In this document: piece by piece, positions 7,967 through 16,154 of the stretch
How the letters are laid out: each line of letters starts with the position of its first letter
Numbering within the stretch: position 1 is the stretch's first letter
Assembly (NCBI GenBank): GCA_031411835.1
Contig: JANOBV010000144.1
Span: 1-26,542 of the forward strand
DNA length: 26,542 bases
Source of the DNA: JADKIH01 sp031411835
GTDB lineage: Bacteria > Bacteroidota > Bacteroidia > AKYH767-A > 2013-40CM-41-45
Direction of reading: 5' to 3'
Position numbers and translations under genes: made by a program
The notes under the pieces: model-generated
What the model was told of the DNA's origin: nothing
Database searches by the model: none
The model's input: only the letters and a program-made list of their open reading frames with translations

Positions 7967-9559
7967 ATGAAACGCCTCTTATTTCTTTTGCTTCTTTTAA
8001 CAGCAATCATTATTTCTTGTAAGAAAGAAAATGATAATGTGCAATGGGATATTAATGTTCTTGGACCATTGGCACATGGTACAATGAGTATTGAAAACCT
8101 TATTGGCGATTCATCACTGAATGTGAATGGAAATGGCGCTGTAAGTTTGATGATAGACACATCTTTTGCGAATTTTAAATTAGATTCTATCTATCAAATT
8201 CCGGATACGACTTTAATTACTTATCAAATATGGCCACCTTTTCCGCAGGTGATAGATTCGGGACAAACATTTATTTCCAGTAATAATAATGTCACCCTTG
8301 GAGTAACCGGTGTTCAGCTTAAATATGCTTTGCTGAAAGCAGGATCGATTAAAATTGAAATAAAAAATACACTTCAATCAAAAATTCTTTATAGCTACAC
8401 TATTCCTAAAGCATTGAAGAATGGAATTCCTTTCACAGTAAATTTCTCTGTTGATTCTGCGTCGACTACAAGTCCACAGTTCTTTTCGCAATCTTATGAT
8501 TTCTCCGGATATGCTATTGACCTGACAGGTTCGACAGGCGGATCTTTCAACACACTTGCCTATAACGTTGTTGCTAAAGCGGACACAGATGGTGTTTCTT
8601 TTAATCTGTTCGGTAGCGATACACTACTCAATTTAAAAACATCGCTCCTAGACATCGCACCTAATTATGTTCGTGGCTATTTGGGACAGAGCGATCTTTC
8701 TGATAATAAAAGTATCAGCTTCGGATTTGGAAATTTGATCTCTGATGGAACTATTTTACTTGACAGTGTTGAAATGAAATTTGACGTGACGAATTATATT
8801 GGCGCAGACATTCAAGCATATTTTAATTCGATTACTTCTGTCAATAACAGAACCGGACAAATAATTCCTCTAAGCAATTCAACATTGATCCAAAATTATT
8901 TGAACATCAATAGAGCTACCGAAAGTACTCCTGCGAGTTTTAATGTTCAGCCGTATGTGTTTTCAACTACGTTGAATAATTCGAACAGTAATATCAAACA
9001 AATCATGGAAAGTTTACCTGATAGTTTGATCTACGATATGGCACTTCAATTAAATCCGCTGGGAAATATTTCCGGAAGCAATGATTTTATTTATAGCGAT
9101 AAAATAGTCGACACAAGAATTCAAGTTAACATGCCATTGTCTTTTGCTGCAAATCAACTTACATTATCGGATACAATTGATTTCGCAATTGAAGATGCTT
9201 CCGATTTGGATCCGATTGGACCGGCCACTATCACCCTTTATGCTACAAATGGGTTTCCATTTGCTTTGAATATGCAATTGCTACTGCTTGATGTGAATAA
9301 TACTGTAATTGACTCATTACTTGTACCCGGTTTAATTGCAGCCGGACAATTAGATGTAAACAATTTAGTCTCTGCTTCTACCCTTACAAAAATTCCAATT
9401 CCGATCAATGAAAATAGAAAACAAAATCTCACTCTAACAAAGAAAATAAAAATTAGAGCAGCTCTCACTACACCTGCATATCCGCAACTTTATCAGTTAT
9501 TCAATTCCTATCATCTCGACATAAAACTGATCGGCGATGGTGAATATCATATTCGATAA
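7967..9559 (+). CDS. Bacteroidota lipoprotein of unknown function, partner of the next barrel gene
   Basis: The 530-residue product starts with a short positively charged N-terminus, a hydrophobic stretch and a lipobox IISC (Cys18), followed by KKENDN, so it is a lipoprotein. The mature part is rich in beta-forming segments and Asn/Ser/Thr, with recurring phrases such as PDTTLITYQIWPPFP, typical of large Bacteroidota surface lipoproteins. I recognise no enzymatic domain. The stop at 9557-9559 is 3 bp from the GTG start of an outer-membrane barrel gene, so the two are almost certainly co-transcribed and probably work together at the outer membrane. Residues after the lipobox (KKEN) include charged amino acids, and acidic/Asn residues near +2 can direct surface exposure in this phylum, but this is uncertain. 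Confidence 0.8.
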   Translation: MKRLLFLLLLLTAIIISCKKENDNVQWDINVLGPLAHGTMSIENLIGDSSLNVNGNGAVSLMIDTSFANFKLDSIYQIPDTTLITYQIWPPFPQVIDSGQTFISSNNNVTLGVTGVQLKYALLKAGSIKIEIKNTLQSKILYSYTIPKALKNGIPFTVNFSVDSASTTSPQFFSQSYDFSGYAIDLTGSTGGSFNTLAYNVVAKADTDGVSFNLFGSDTLLNLKTSLLDIAPNYVRGYLGQSDLSDNKSISFGFGNLISDGTILLDSVEMKFDVTNYIGADIQAYFNSITSVNNRTGQIIPLSNSTLIQNYLNINRATESTPASFNVQPYVFSTTLNNSNSNIKQIMESLPDSLIYDMALQLNPLGNISGSNDFIYSDKIVDTRIQVNMPLSFAANQLTLSDTIDFAIEDASDLDPIGPATITLYATNGFPFALNMQLLLLDVNNTVIDSLLVPGLIAAGQLDVNNLVSASTLTKIPIPINENRKQNLTLTKKIKIRAALTTPAYPQLYQLFNSYHLDIKLIGDGEYHIR

Positions 9560-9562
9560 CCT

Positions 9563-10807
9563 GTGAAAAGAATAGTATTCTCACTTCTATCTATATTTAT
9601 TTTTCAGTATGCACTAGCCGGCAAATATGACGGCGACTCCACTGTTTCAAATTCAATTTCAATAAACACTGAATATAATCTAGGATCAAATGCGATGACA
9701 ATCGATTTGATCACTACTTATTTTCAGAACGGATTCATAGATGAAAAAATGAAAGATGTAGTTTCGAACAAGCTTACATCATCGAACCACTTTGGAGCAG
9801 AATTCAGATATGAATTGAATTATAGAAGAAAACCTGACTCTTTATTTGGATTAAAGAATTCATTTTACCAAATTGGGTTAAGAGATGTTTATCATTTTGA
9901 CGGAAAATTTAGTCCCGATGTATTTGAATTATTTTTTCGAGGAAATAAAAATTACGCCGGCAAGAAAGCTGATTTAAGTGATTTCGAATTCAAGTTATTA
10001 TTCTATCAGCAAATGTATTTAATGTTCGGACATTCATTTAAAACAGGAGAAAGGACATTTGGTTATACAGTTGGGTTAAACTTTAACAAGGGACAACAAT
10101 TTTCGCTTATTAAAGCAAGGAAAGCGTCAATGTATACTAGTGAAACCGGAGAATATCTCGATCTTAATGCGGAAATGGAAATTCGCTCCAATGATTCTTT
10201 GAAGGATGACAAATTAGCTTTTAATGGAATGGGCGGTTCGATTGATTTCTCGTTTAAGTTTACTGATAAAAAGAAACGAGATCTAGAATTATCAGTGCAG
10301 AATTTTGGAATTATTGCATGGAACAATAAATCAAATTATATTTCAGCAGATACATCTTATCGATTTGAAGGAGTAGATATTTCAGAGTTATTTGACTTCA
10401 AAGATTCTGTTACGAATACAATCTCTATCGATTCATCGTTGACAGAACCTTATTTGACCCATCGTTCGAAAGAAAGTTATACAACCATGCTACCTGCTCT
10501 TGTAAAACTTTCTTATTCTATTCCTCTAGCAAAAAACAAAGTTGTAATAGAAACCGGAATTGGTTATTTACTGTTTGCAAACAGCAAACCCATGGCTTGG
10601 CAGAATTACCAATACAATTTCAACAGATCGAATTCGATAGGTTTGTCAGTCCGATATGGAGGCTATTCTGGGCTTGGTGTCGGAATGAATTACGAATTGA
10701 AATTTTCAGGTTGGAAATTGCAGCTTCGTAGTGATCAAATTACAGGATTTATCCTGAAAGATGAGACAGCAAGTGGTGCTTCTGTATCTTTGACGCGGTA
10801 CTTTTAA
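9563..10807 (+). CDS. Outer membrane beta-barrel protein (DUF5723-like)
   Basis: The 414-residue product has a signal peptide (MKRIVFSLLSIFIFQYALA) and alternating amphipathic strands ending in SGASVSLTRYF, a C-terminal aromatic signature of outer-membrane barrels. Segments such as FFRGNKNYAGKKADLSDFEF, KARKASMYTSETGEYLDLNAEM and FNGMGGSIDFSF resemble what I recall of DUF5723-type proteins of Bacteroidota; this assignment is tentative. The start is GTG at 9563, 3 bp after the lipoprotein stop, consistent with translational coupling. Function unknown: the lipoprotein-barrel pair could be a surface adhesion, transport or secretion-accessory unit. Confidence 0.8.
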   Translation: MKRIVFSLLSIFIFQYALAGKYDGDSTVSNSISINTEYNLGSNAMTIDLITTYFQNGFIDEKMKDVVSNKLTSSNHFGAEFRYELNYRRKPDSLFGLKNSFYQIGLRDVYHFDGKFSPDVFELFFRGNKNYAGKKADLSDFEFKLLFYQQMYLMFGHSFKTGERTFGYTVGLNFNKGQQFSLIKARKASMYTSETGEYLDLNAEMEIRSNDSLKDDKLAFNGMGGSIDFSFKFTDKKKRDLELSVQNFGIIAWNNKSNYISADTSYRFEGVDISELFDFKDSVTNTISIDSSLTEPYLTHRSKESYTTMLPALVKLSYSIPLAKNKVVIETGIGYLLFANSKPMAWQNYQYNFNRSNSIGLSVRYGGYSGLGVGMNYELKFSGWKLQLRSDQITGFILKDETASGASVSLTRYF

Positions 10808-10820
10808 TAATGAAGAAAAT

Positions 10821-10885
10821 GAAATGAAGTGAAGTGTAGTGAAGTGAAATGAAGTGAAATGAAATGAAATGAAATGAAATGAAAT
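10821..10885. repeat. Pentanucleotide tandem repeat, 13 units of GAAAT/GAAGT
   Basis: Thirteen consecutive 5-bp units: eight GAAAT, four GAAGT and one GTAGT. The last six are identical GAAAT. It lies 14 bp after the barrel gene stop and ends 62 bp before the kdsA start, where a promoter for kdsA would be expected. Runs of identical short units are prone to slippage, so the length may vary between cells. Confidence 0.9.
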
Positions 10886-10946
10886 TAGGATCAAGAAATC
10901 GGAAGTTAATTAAACATTCACAAATGACCTTTTACCCCAATAAAAA

Positions 10947-11756
10947 ATGCTAAAAGACATCCCATACATAAAACACACCGACTCCGGAAACTTCTTCCTC
11001 CTTGCTGGTCCATGCGTAGTTGAAAGTGAAGAAATGACAATGGGAATTGCCAAACGCGTTCAGGAAATAACTGATCGTTTGAAGATTCCATTTATTTTCA
11101 AAGCAAGTTATCGCAAAGCTAATAGAAGTCGCATCGATTCATTTACCGGTATTGGCGATGAGAATGCATTGAAAATTCTTGCAAAAGTTCGCGAGACATT
11201 TAAGGTTCCGATCGTAACTGACATCCACGAAAGCGACGATGCAAAAATTGCTGCAGAGTATGTAGACGTATTACAAATTCCGGCATTTCTTTGTCGCCAG
11301 ACAGAACTTTTATTAGCAGCAGCAGCGACAGGCAAATTTGTGAATATAAAAAAAGGCCAATTCCTTTCAGGTGATTCAATGAAATTTGCAGTAGACAAAG
11401 TTCGCAATGCCGGTAATGCCAATGTTATGCTAACAGAAAGAGGAAGTATGTTTGGCTATCAAGATCTGATCGTCGATTATCGCCAGGTAGTTGATATGAA
11501 AAAGAACAACGTTCCCGTCATTCTCGATATCACACATTCATTGCAACAACCAAATCAATCTACAGGAGTAACCGGAGGACAACCAAACTTGATCGAACTC
11601 ATTGCCAAAGCAGGAATTGCAGTAGGCTTCGACGGCTTGTTTGTAGAGACGCATCCAGATCCTAAGAATGCATTGTCGGATGGCGCGAATATGTTGCATT
11701 TGGATCTATTGGAAGGCATGCTGGAAAGATTAGTGAAAGTTCGAAAAGCAATATAA
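10947..11756 (+). CDS. kdsA: 3-deoxy-8-phosphooctulonate synthase (KDO-8-phosphate synthase)
   Basis: This 269-residue cytoplasmic enzyme condenses phosphoenolpyruvate with arabinose 5-phosphate to give KDO 8-phosphate, the precursor of the LPS inner-core sugar KDO. Family motifs are FKASYRKANRSRIDSFTG (51-68), TDIHE (91-95), QIPAFLCRQT (110-119), NIKKGQF (133-139) and LTERGSMFGY (162-171). The metal-ligand set known from the metal-dependent class (as in Aquifex) is complete: Cys23 (GPCVVES), His197 (THS), Glu234 (ETHPDP) and Asp245 (ALSDG). It is therefore predicted to be metal-dependent, unlike the E. coli enzyme. No other KDO genes lie in the window. The upstream spacer carries the pentanucleotide repeat. 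Confidence 0.97.
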   Translation: MLKDIPYIKHTDSGNFFLLAGPCVVESEEMTMGIAKRVQEITDRLKIPFIFKASYRKANRSRIDSFTGIGDENALKILAKVRETFKVPIVTDIHESDDAKIAAEYVDVLQIPAFLCRQTELLLAAAATGKFVNIKKGQFLSGDSMKFAVDKVRNAGNANVMLTERGSMFGYQDLIVDYRQVVDMKKNNVPVILDITHSLQQPNQSTGVTGGQPNLIELIAKAGIAVGFDGLFVETHPDPKNALSDGANMLHLDLLEGMLERLVKVRKAI

Positions 11757-11960
11757 ATTCAGATTACAAAATTAAATTTTAGGGCAATTACTGAGTGCAT
11801 ATAAACGAATTTAAGTACAAGACAATCAATTCCGCTTTTCCCGTATCAATAATATAATTATATTGCTATTTATTAATTATTTTAAAAGCTAGCACCCTAA
11901 CAGCTATGAAATAAATTATACTACCTTCTACTCTATCCCCATCTGAAAAAGAATAAGAAA

Positions 11961-11968
11961 TTAATTTA
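11961..11968 (+). promoter_or_regulatory. Candidate -7 element before the 11986 gene
   Basis: TTAATTTA followed by CACC resembles TAnnTTTG-CACC with two mismatches, ending 17 bp before the ATG. No -33 TTTG is visible at the expected distance. Confidence 0.3.
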
Positions 11969-11985
11969 CACCTAAAAAGTCTTTT

Positions 11986-13386
11986 ATGAAAAAATTATTA
12001 CTTGCCATTATTTGTACTCTGATCAAAATCCATCTTTTTGCTCAAGCAAATTCTAACAATTGGTATTTTGGTGCAAATGCAGGAATAACTTTTAATACAA
12101 TTCCTCCAAGCTTTCTCTCCGGTGGTCAAGTGAATACTGTAGAAGGATGTGCAACTATTTCAGATAATAATGGAAACCTTTTATTCTATACTGATGGAGT
12201 TACCGTTTGGGATAGAACACATGCAATTATGCAAAATGGAACCGGTTTATTTGGAAATCAATCTTCATCTCAATCAGCTGTAATTGTCAAGGCACCTCTG
12301 AATACAACAATGTATTATATTATTACCGCACCTGAACTAAGTAGCACTTATCCGTTGGCTTTTTCTATAGTTGACATGACCATAAATAGTGGATTTGGAG
12401 CTTTAACTTCACTGAACAATCCACTTCTTATGAACTCTACAGAGAAAGTTACTGTTACTTATCATTCAAACGGAACAGACCTATGGATAATTGGGCATGA
12501 TAATCAGAATACTTTTTATGCATATCTCTGTTCGCCATCAGGGATCAATACTACGCCGGTAACTTCTATTGCCGGAGAACCAATAACTAATTCTATTCAA
12601 AAAATAGGTTATATAAAACCTTCATCTTGCGGCAATCAACTTTCAATGACCTATTATGGTAATACGAGTGATACAACATTACTACAATTATTCGATTTTG
12701 ACAGGACAACAGGAGTGGTTTCAAATGGAATCACTTTAGGTCGTTGGACTAATGTCTCAAATGGTGCTTATGGTGTAGAGTTTTCACCTGACAATTCTAA
12801 GTTATATACTGCTTTCTTTTCTCCGGCAATGGTTTTTCAATTTGATCTCTTAGCAGGATCACCATCAGCAATAATAGCATCGATAGACACTATTGGTGTT
12901 TCGCCTAATACATATAGTGGTGCTTTACAAGCTGGACCGGATGGAAAAATCTACATGTCAAAATATATGAACACTTACCTTGCTTGCATCGTTGATCCAA
13001 ATCAACCGGGAAATCTGTGTAACTATCAGGAAAATTATATTTCACTCAATGGCCAATACGCAACGGCAGGATTACCTTATTACCTTGCAAAAACAAATTG
13101 CGAAATGTATACAGGTGAGATGACGTTTGAAAATGATCAATCGATATTGGTATATCCAAATCCTTTCAATTCTAATTTTACGATTTCAATTGAGAGACAA
13201 AATTTAAAAAATCTTTCAATCGAAGTTAATGATGTTTTAGGTCGAAATGTTTTTGCTCTTAAAGAAAATGATATAGGAAATAATTATGAACGAACATTTG
13301 ATTTAAATTCACTTCCAAATCAAATTTATTTCATAAATTTAAAAATCGATCGTGAATTGATAGTAAAAATGTTAATTAAAGAATAA
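11986..13386 (+). CDS. T9SS-secreted cell-surface protein with propeller-like N-terminal region
   Basis: The 466-residue product has a signal peptide (1-19, ending LFAQ) and starts its mature region with NNWYFGANAGITF, then EGCATISDNNGNLLFYTDG. This opening is shared by many large Bacteroidota surface proteins, often with PKD domains and T9SS tails. Residues ~25-370 contain repeated four-strand-like units (for example FSPDNSKLYTAFFSP and AGPDGKIYMSKYM), suggesting a beta-propeller. The C-terminal ~80 residues (from ILVYPNPFNSNF to KMLIKE) are a T9SS type A sorting domain. PKD repeats are absent, so this is a short member. Role unknown; adhesion or surface display is likely. Monocistronic. Confidence 0.88.
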   Translation: MKKLLLAIICTLIKIHLFAQANSNNWYFGANAGITFNTIPPSFLSGGQVNTVEGCATISDNNGNLLFYTDGVTVWDRTHAIMQNGTGLFGNQSSSQSAVIVKAPLNTTMYYIITAPELSSTYPLAFSIVDMTINSGFGALTSLNNPLLMNSTEKVTVTYHSNGTDLWIIGHDNQNTFYAYLCSPSGINTTPVTSIAGEPITNSIQKIGYIKPSSCGNQLSMTYYGNTSDTTLLQLFDFDRTTGVVSNGITLGRWTNVSNGAYGVEFSPDNSKLYTAFFSPAMVFQFDLLAGSPSAIIASIDTIGVSPNTYSGALQAGPDGKIYMSKYMNTYLACIVDPNQPGNLCNYQENYISLNGQYATAGLPYYLAKTNCEMYTGEMTFENDQSILVYPNPFNSNFTISIERQNLKNLSIEVNDVLGRNVFALKENDIGNNYERTFDLNSLPNQIYFINLKIDRELIVKMLIKE

Positions 13387-13570
13387 TAATTAAATTCATG
13401 TTTTTATCGCAATCATTTTGAATTCCAATAAAACTTTCTTAATCTTGATTTATTAAAGTCCTAAATACAAATATGATCCATGATCGTAGTTGTAACAATT
13501 TTAATTATTTGTAATGGCAAACGAAATAATAAGTGAAAATCAAAACCTTTAGTCGCCACTACGCATAGCC

Positions 13571-13589
13571 GCAAAACGTTATACGAAAG
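13571..13589 (+). other. attC-core-like sequence upstream of orphan membrane gene
   Basis: GCAAAACGTTATACGAAAG, preceded by AGCC, lies 10 bp before the small gene at 13600. It resembles the right-hand end (R'/L' boxes around the GTT crossover point) of integron attC sites. The fit is imperfect (GTTATAC against GTTRRRY) and I could not find a matching left-hand half, so this is weak by itself. A related sequence lies after the gene. Confidence 0.25.
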
Positions 13590-13599
13590 TCATTTTAAC

Positions 13600-13983
13600 A
13601 TGATAGATGCAATAATACTTGCTCTTATAAATATTTTCTCTAAATTAGACTGGGGCCTAGCTAAGTACTCTAACTTTTTTTTAGTAGTTAAAGGCGGTCC
13701 CGAATCGAGTGCAATTACATTTTTTTCATTTTTATCATCATTGATTTTATCTGTTCCTTTGATTATATTTCATGGAAAAGGGTTGATTTTATTAACCATA
13801 ATTGGTTATCTATTTATAAGTTATTACATAGATAAAAGATATCTTGGAAAATATAAAACGCTTTCTCAAAAGGTAAATCAATCTATTTACAAGAGCTTTT
13901 TGATAAGGAGGCTATTGATAATCGCATTTATTTTAACTCCAGTATTTGAAGTACTGATTCTTCGCAAAATCGCCATCGCATGA
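13600..13983 (+). CDS. Small orphan membrane protein
   Basis: The 127-residue product has no signal peptide but about three hydrophobic membrane segments, roughly 42-58 (FFSFLSSLILSVPLIIF), 60-78 (GLILLTIIGYLFISYYI) and 106-122 (LLIIAFILTPVFEVLIL), with a basic loop (KRYLGKYKTLSQK) between the second and third. I do not recognise the family. It stands alone between two non-coding regions (13387-13599 and 13984-14122) that both contain AAACGTT..TACG sequences, which makes it look like a possible gene cassette. The ATG is the only reasonable start. A membrane protein of the inner membrane is the safest description. Confidence 0.65.
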   Translation: MIDAIILALINIFSKLDWGLAKYSNFFLVVKGGPESSAITFFSFLSSLILSVPLIIFHGKGLILLTIIGYLFISYYIDKRYLGKYKTLSQKVNQSIYKSFLIRRLLIIAFILTPVFEVLILRKIAIA

Positions 13984-13992
13984 CACCGCCTT

Positions 13993-14073
13993 GCTGCCTG
14001 TCAAAGAAAGTGCTATCTTCGATTCAAAAGAACGTCTTACCTGGCAGCCTGCCTAAACGTTTTTACGCAAAAG
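13993..14073 (+). other. GC-richer spacer with inverted repeat and attC-like end
   Basis: GCTGCC (13993-13998) and GGCAGC (14043-14048) form an inverted repeat, followed by AAACGTTTTTACGCAAAAG (14055-14073), which resembles AAACGTTATACGAAAG at 13574-13589. Together the two could bracket the 13600 gene as a degenerate integron-type cassette. The folded structure does not fit a canonical attC well. Confidence 0.2.
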
Positions 14074-14122
14074 CATAAGAAACAACCACTTAGCATTCCT
14101 TTTTAGCATTAAAATTACTCCA

Positions 14123-15319
14123 ATGGAAAACGAACAAGATAAACCTAAAATTCTTAAACCTAGGTATATACCAACTGCTGAATTTTATAGCCAAATTATT
14201 GACAGTTTACAAGATTATTCCATTTTTACAATAGATAATGATTTCATTATAAATAGTTGGAGTTCTGGCTCGACAAAAATATTTGGTTACGAAACAGACG
14301 AAGCAATTGGACAACAATTTGATCTAATATTTACAGAAGAAGACATTAAAAATGGTATTCCGAAAAAGGAAATCGATACAGCTTTAAAAGAAGGCAGAGC
14401 AACAGATAATAGATGGCACGTTGCTAAAGACAAGAGCCAGTTTTATGCTTATGGCTTGGTTTTTCCACTCACTGGTTTAGATGGAGAGATGTTGGGTTAT
14501 GTAAAAATTTTGCGGGACTTAACAGAAAGGAAACAATCAGAAGATGCTATAAAAAATTATGTCAAAGAATTAGAAGACCTAAATACACATAAAGAGAGTG
14601 TTCTTGCCATACTTTCACACGACTTAAGAAGTCCTCTTTCATCTATTATTGGAACAGCAAAATATTTGAAAGAAAATTTTCATAAAATGAAACCTGATAA
14701 TGTCCAGGAAATGCTCGACTTACTTTACAAATCATCTACTGATGAACTAGAGATGTTAGACTATTTAGTAGAATGGGCGAGAATAAAATATGCATCTGAA
14801 GTATTTTCTCCAACAAAAATAAAACTAACCGAATATATTGATAAAGTATTTGAAACCTTAAACGAGACCGCTTCAATAAACGCGATAAATCTTCATCACG
14901 AAATTGAAGAGAATACTACTGTATTTGCAGACAGTAAAATGTTAATTTCAATTATTCAAAATATCGTTTCAAACGCCATAAAACATACTGGGAAAGGAGG
15001 AACAATTACGCTCTCAGCTAAAAGTAAAGATGACAAAATTATAGTTCAGGTAAAGGATACAGGAATTGGAATGTCGAAAGAAATAATGGCAAAACTTTTT
15101 ACACCACAAATGAAAACGCTTTCAGAAACAAGAAAAAAAGGTAAGGGTGCCGGAATTGGATTATTATTGGTAAAAGGATTTTTAGAAAAAAATGGTGGCG
15201 AAATATGGGTAGAAAGTATTGAAGGCGAAGGTTCATCTTTTTATTTTACATTACCTACTGAGAAACCAATCCATAAAATAGGTAGTTCAGACGAAATTAT
15301 GTTTGACGAAAGCGCATAA
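14123..15319 (+). CDS. PAS-domain sensor histidine kinase, soluble
   Basis: The 398-residue product has no signal peptide or membrane segment. Domains in order: PAS sensor (~20-135, including SGSTKIFGYETDEAIGQQF and the PAC-like YVKILRDLTERKQ), a short coiled coil (~138-160), HisKA with phospho-acceptor His166 (LSHDLRSPLSSIIG) and an HATPase_c domain. The HATPase_c motifs are N box QNIVSNAIKHT (279-289), G1 DTGIG (312-316) and G2 GKGAGIGL (340-347). It should sense an internal signal through PAS and phosphorylate an aspartate on a response regulator. No intact regulator is adjacent; the only receiver-like sequence nearby (18431-18766) is truncated and 3 kb away. The C-terminal tail is acidic with no extra domain. 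Start at 14123 fits the family. Confidence 0.93.
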   Translation: MENEQDKPKILKPRYIPTAEFYSQIIDSLQDYSIFTIDNDFIINSWSSGSTKIFGYETDEAIGQQFDLIFTEEDIKNGIPKKEIDTALKEGRATDNRWHVAKDKSQFYAYGLVFPLTGLDGEMLGYVKILRDLTERKQSEDAIKNYVKELEDLNTHKESVLAILSHDLRSPLSSIIGTAKYLKENFHKMKPDNVQEMLDLLYKSSTDELEMLDYLVEWARIKYASEVFSPTKIKLTEYIDKVFETLNETASINAINLHHEIEENTTVFADSKMLISIIQNIVSNAIKHTGKGGTITLSAKSKDDKIIVQVKDTGIGMSKEIMAKLFTPQMKTLSETRKKGKGAGIGLLLVKGFLEKNGGEIWVESIEGEGSSFYFTLPTEKPIHKIGSSDEIMFDESA

Positions 15320-15389
15320 GACAAAGACTGATATACCATATTGAAACAGAACGAGACATAAAACTCGTTAAAATATTCATTCATCTACA

Positions 15390-16088
15390 ATGGTTTATTT
15401 GTCATTAGGAGAAAATCAAATTCAAGAAGTTTCAAATTTTTCTGAATTAACTAGAACACAATTTAATGGCGTTAACAATGCAATTTGTTGGCATCGAAAA
15501 CTCACTGGCGATTTTTTTGAGCTAATCAATAAAATTAAGTTAGATGGAAATATAACTATAATTGAAGATAAGGAACTTGCCCAATTACATTTGAGTGATA
15601 AAGGACAACTTGCCCGTGAAATTATTTTGAATGACATGATGCTATTAAAAGCTCATGGCGCATCCCCTACTTTGAATGTCATAAAATACTATGAAAGAGA
15701 CGATGAGTATCCATTCTTTCCAACAGATGTATATTCTTTTCACGTAGATCGCTCCCCTATTCCAACCGACACTTTTTTATGTACCTACATTGGCGAGCCA
15801 AGTGAGATCTTACCAAATTCGCAAGCCGAACAAAAAATACTTGTTCCCGAAATACGTGATGAACTCAAAAAACTTTATAATGGAATCGATCAAGAATTTG
15901 AAACATTTTTGACCGAGCATTTTTTTGATTTGCACTATAGACCAACTGCTAATGCTCAACCAATAAGTTTAGGAATTGGTAACATGTGGAAATTGGCTGT
16001 TGACCATCCTCATAGCAAAGTTCTTCCATGTATCCACCGTGCTCCAAATGAAAAGGCAGGCGAGAAACGATTGTTGATGATTTGTTAA
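15390..16088 (+). CDS. DUF1826 family protein, possible Fe(II)/2-oxoglutarate oxygenase fold
   Basis: The 232-residue cytoplasmic protein (no signal peptide or membrane segment) matches what I know of DUF1826: CWHRKL (33-38), FHVDRSP (117-123), CTYIGEPSEILPN (131-143), MWKLAVDHP (199-207) and PCIHRAP...GEKRLLM (213-230). The function is not established. I see an arrangement like that of Fe(II)/2-oxoglutarate oxygenases: His118-x-Asp120, distal His216 and Arg227 eleven residues later, the same His-to-Arg spacing as in TauD-type enzymes. This is my inference, not a known assignment. It lies 70 bp after the histidine kinase and 66 bp before the OmpA-like start at 16155, so co-transcription is possible but not evident. 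Confidence 0.85.
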   Translation: MVYLSLGENQIQEVSNFSELTRTQFNGVNNAICWHRKLTGDFFELINKIKLDGNITIIEDKELAQLHLSDKGQLAREIILNDMMLLKAHGASPTLNVIKYYERDDEYPFFPTDVYSFHVDRSPIPTDTFLCTYIGEPSEILPNSQAEQKILVPEIRDELKKLYNGIDQEFETFLTEHFFDLHYRPTANAQPISLGIGNMWKLAVDHPHSKVLPCIHRAPNEKAGEKRLLMIC

Positions 16089-16154
16089 ATAAATATAATG
16101 GAATTAACGTTCATTAATCAAAGAAATAATTGGGCCATGACAAAATTAATTGAG

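Noticed and set aside
10706..10894. 62-residue minus-strand frame rich in Phe, His, Ser and Thr
   Set aside because: Its first half is the translated pentanucleotide repeat and the rest is antisense to the barrel gene; low-complexity artefact.
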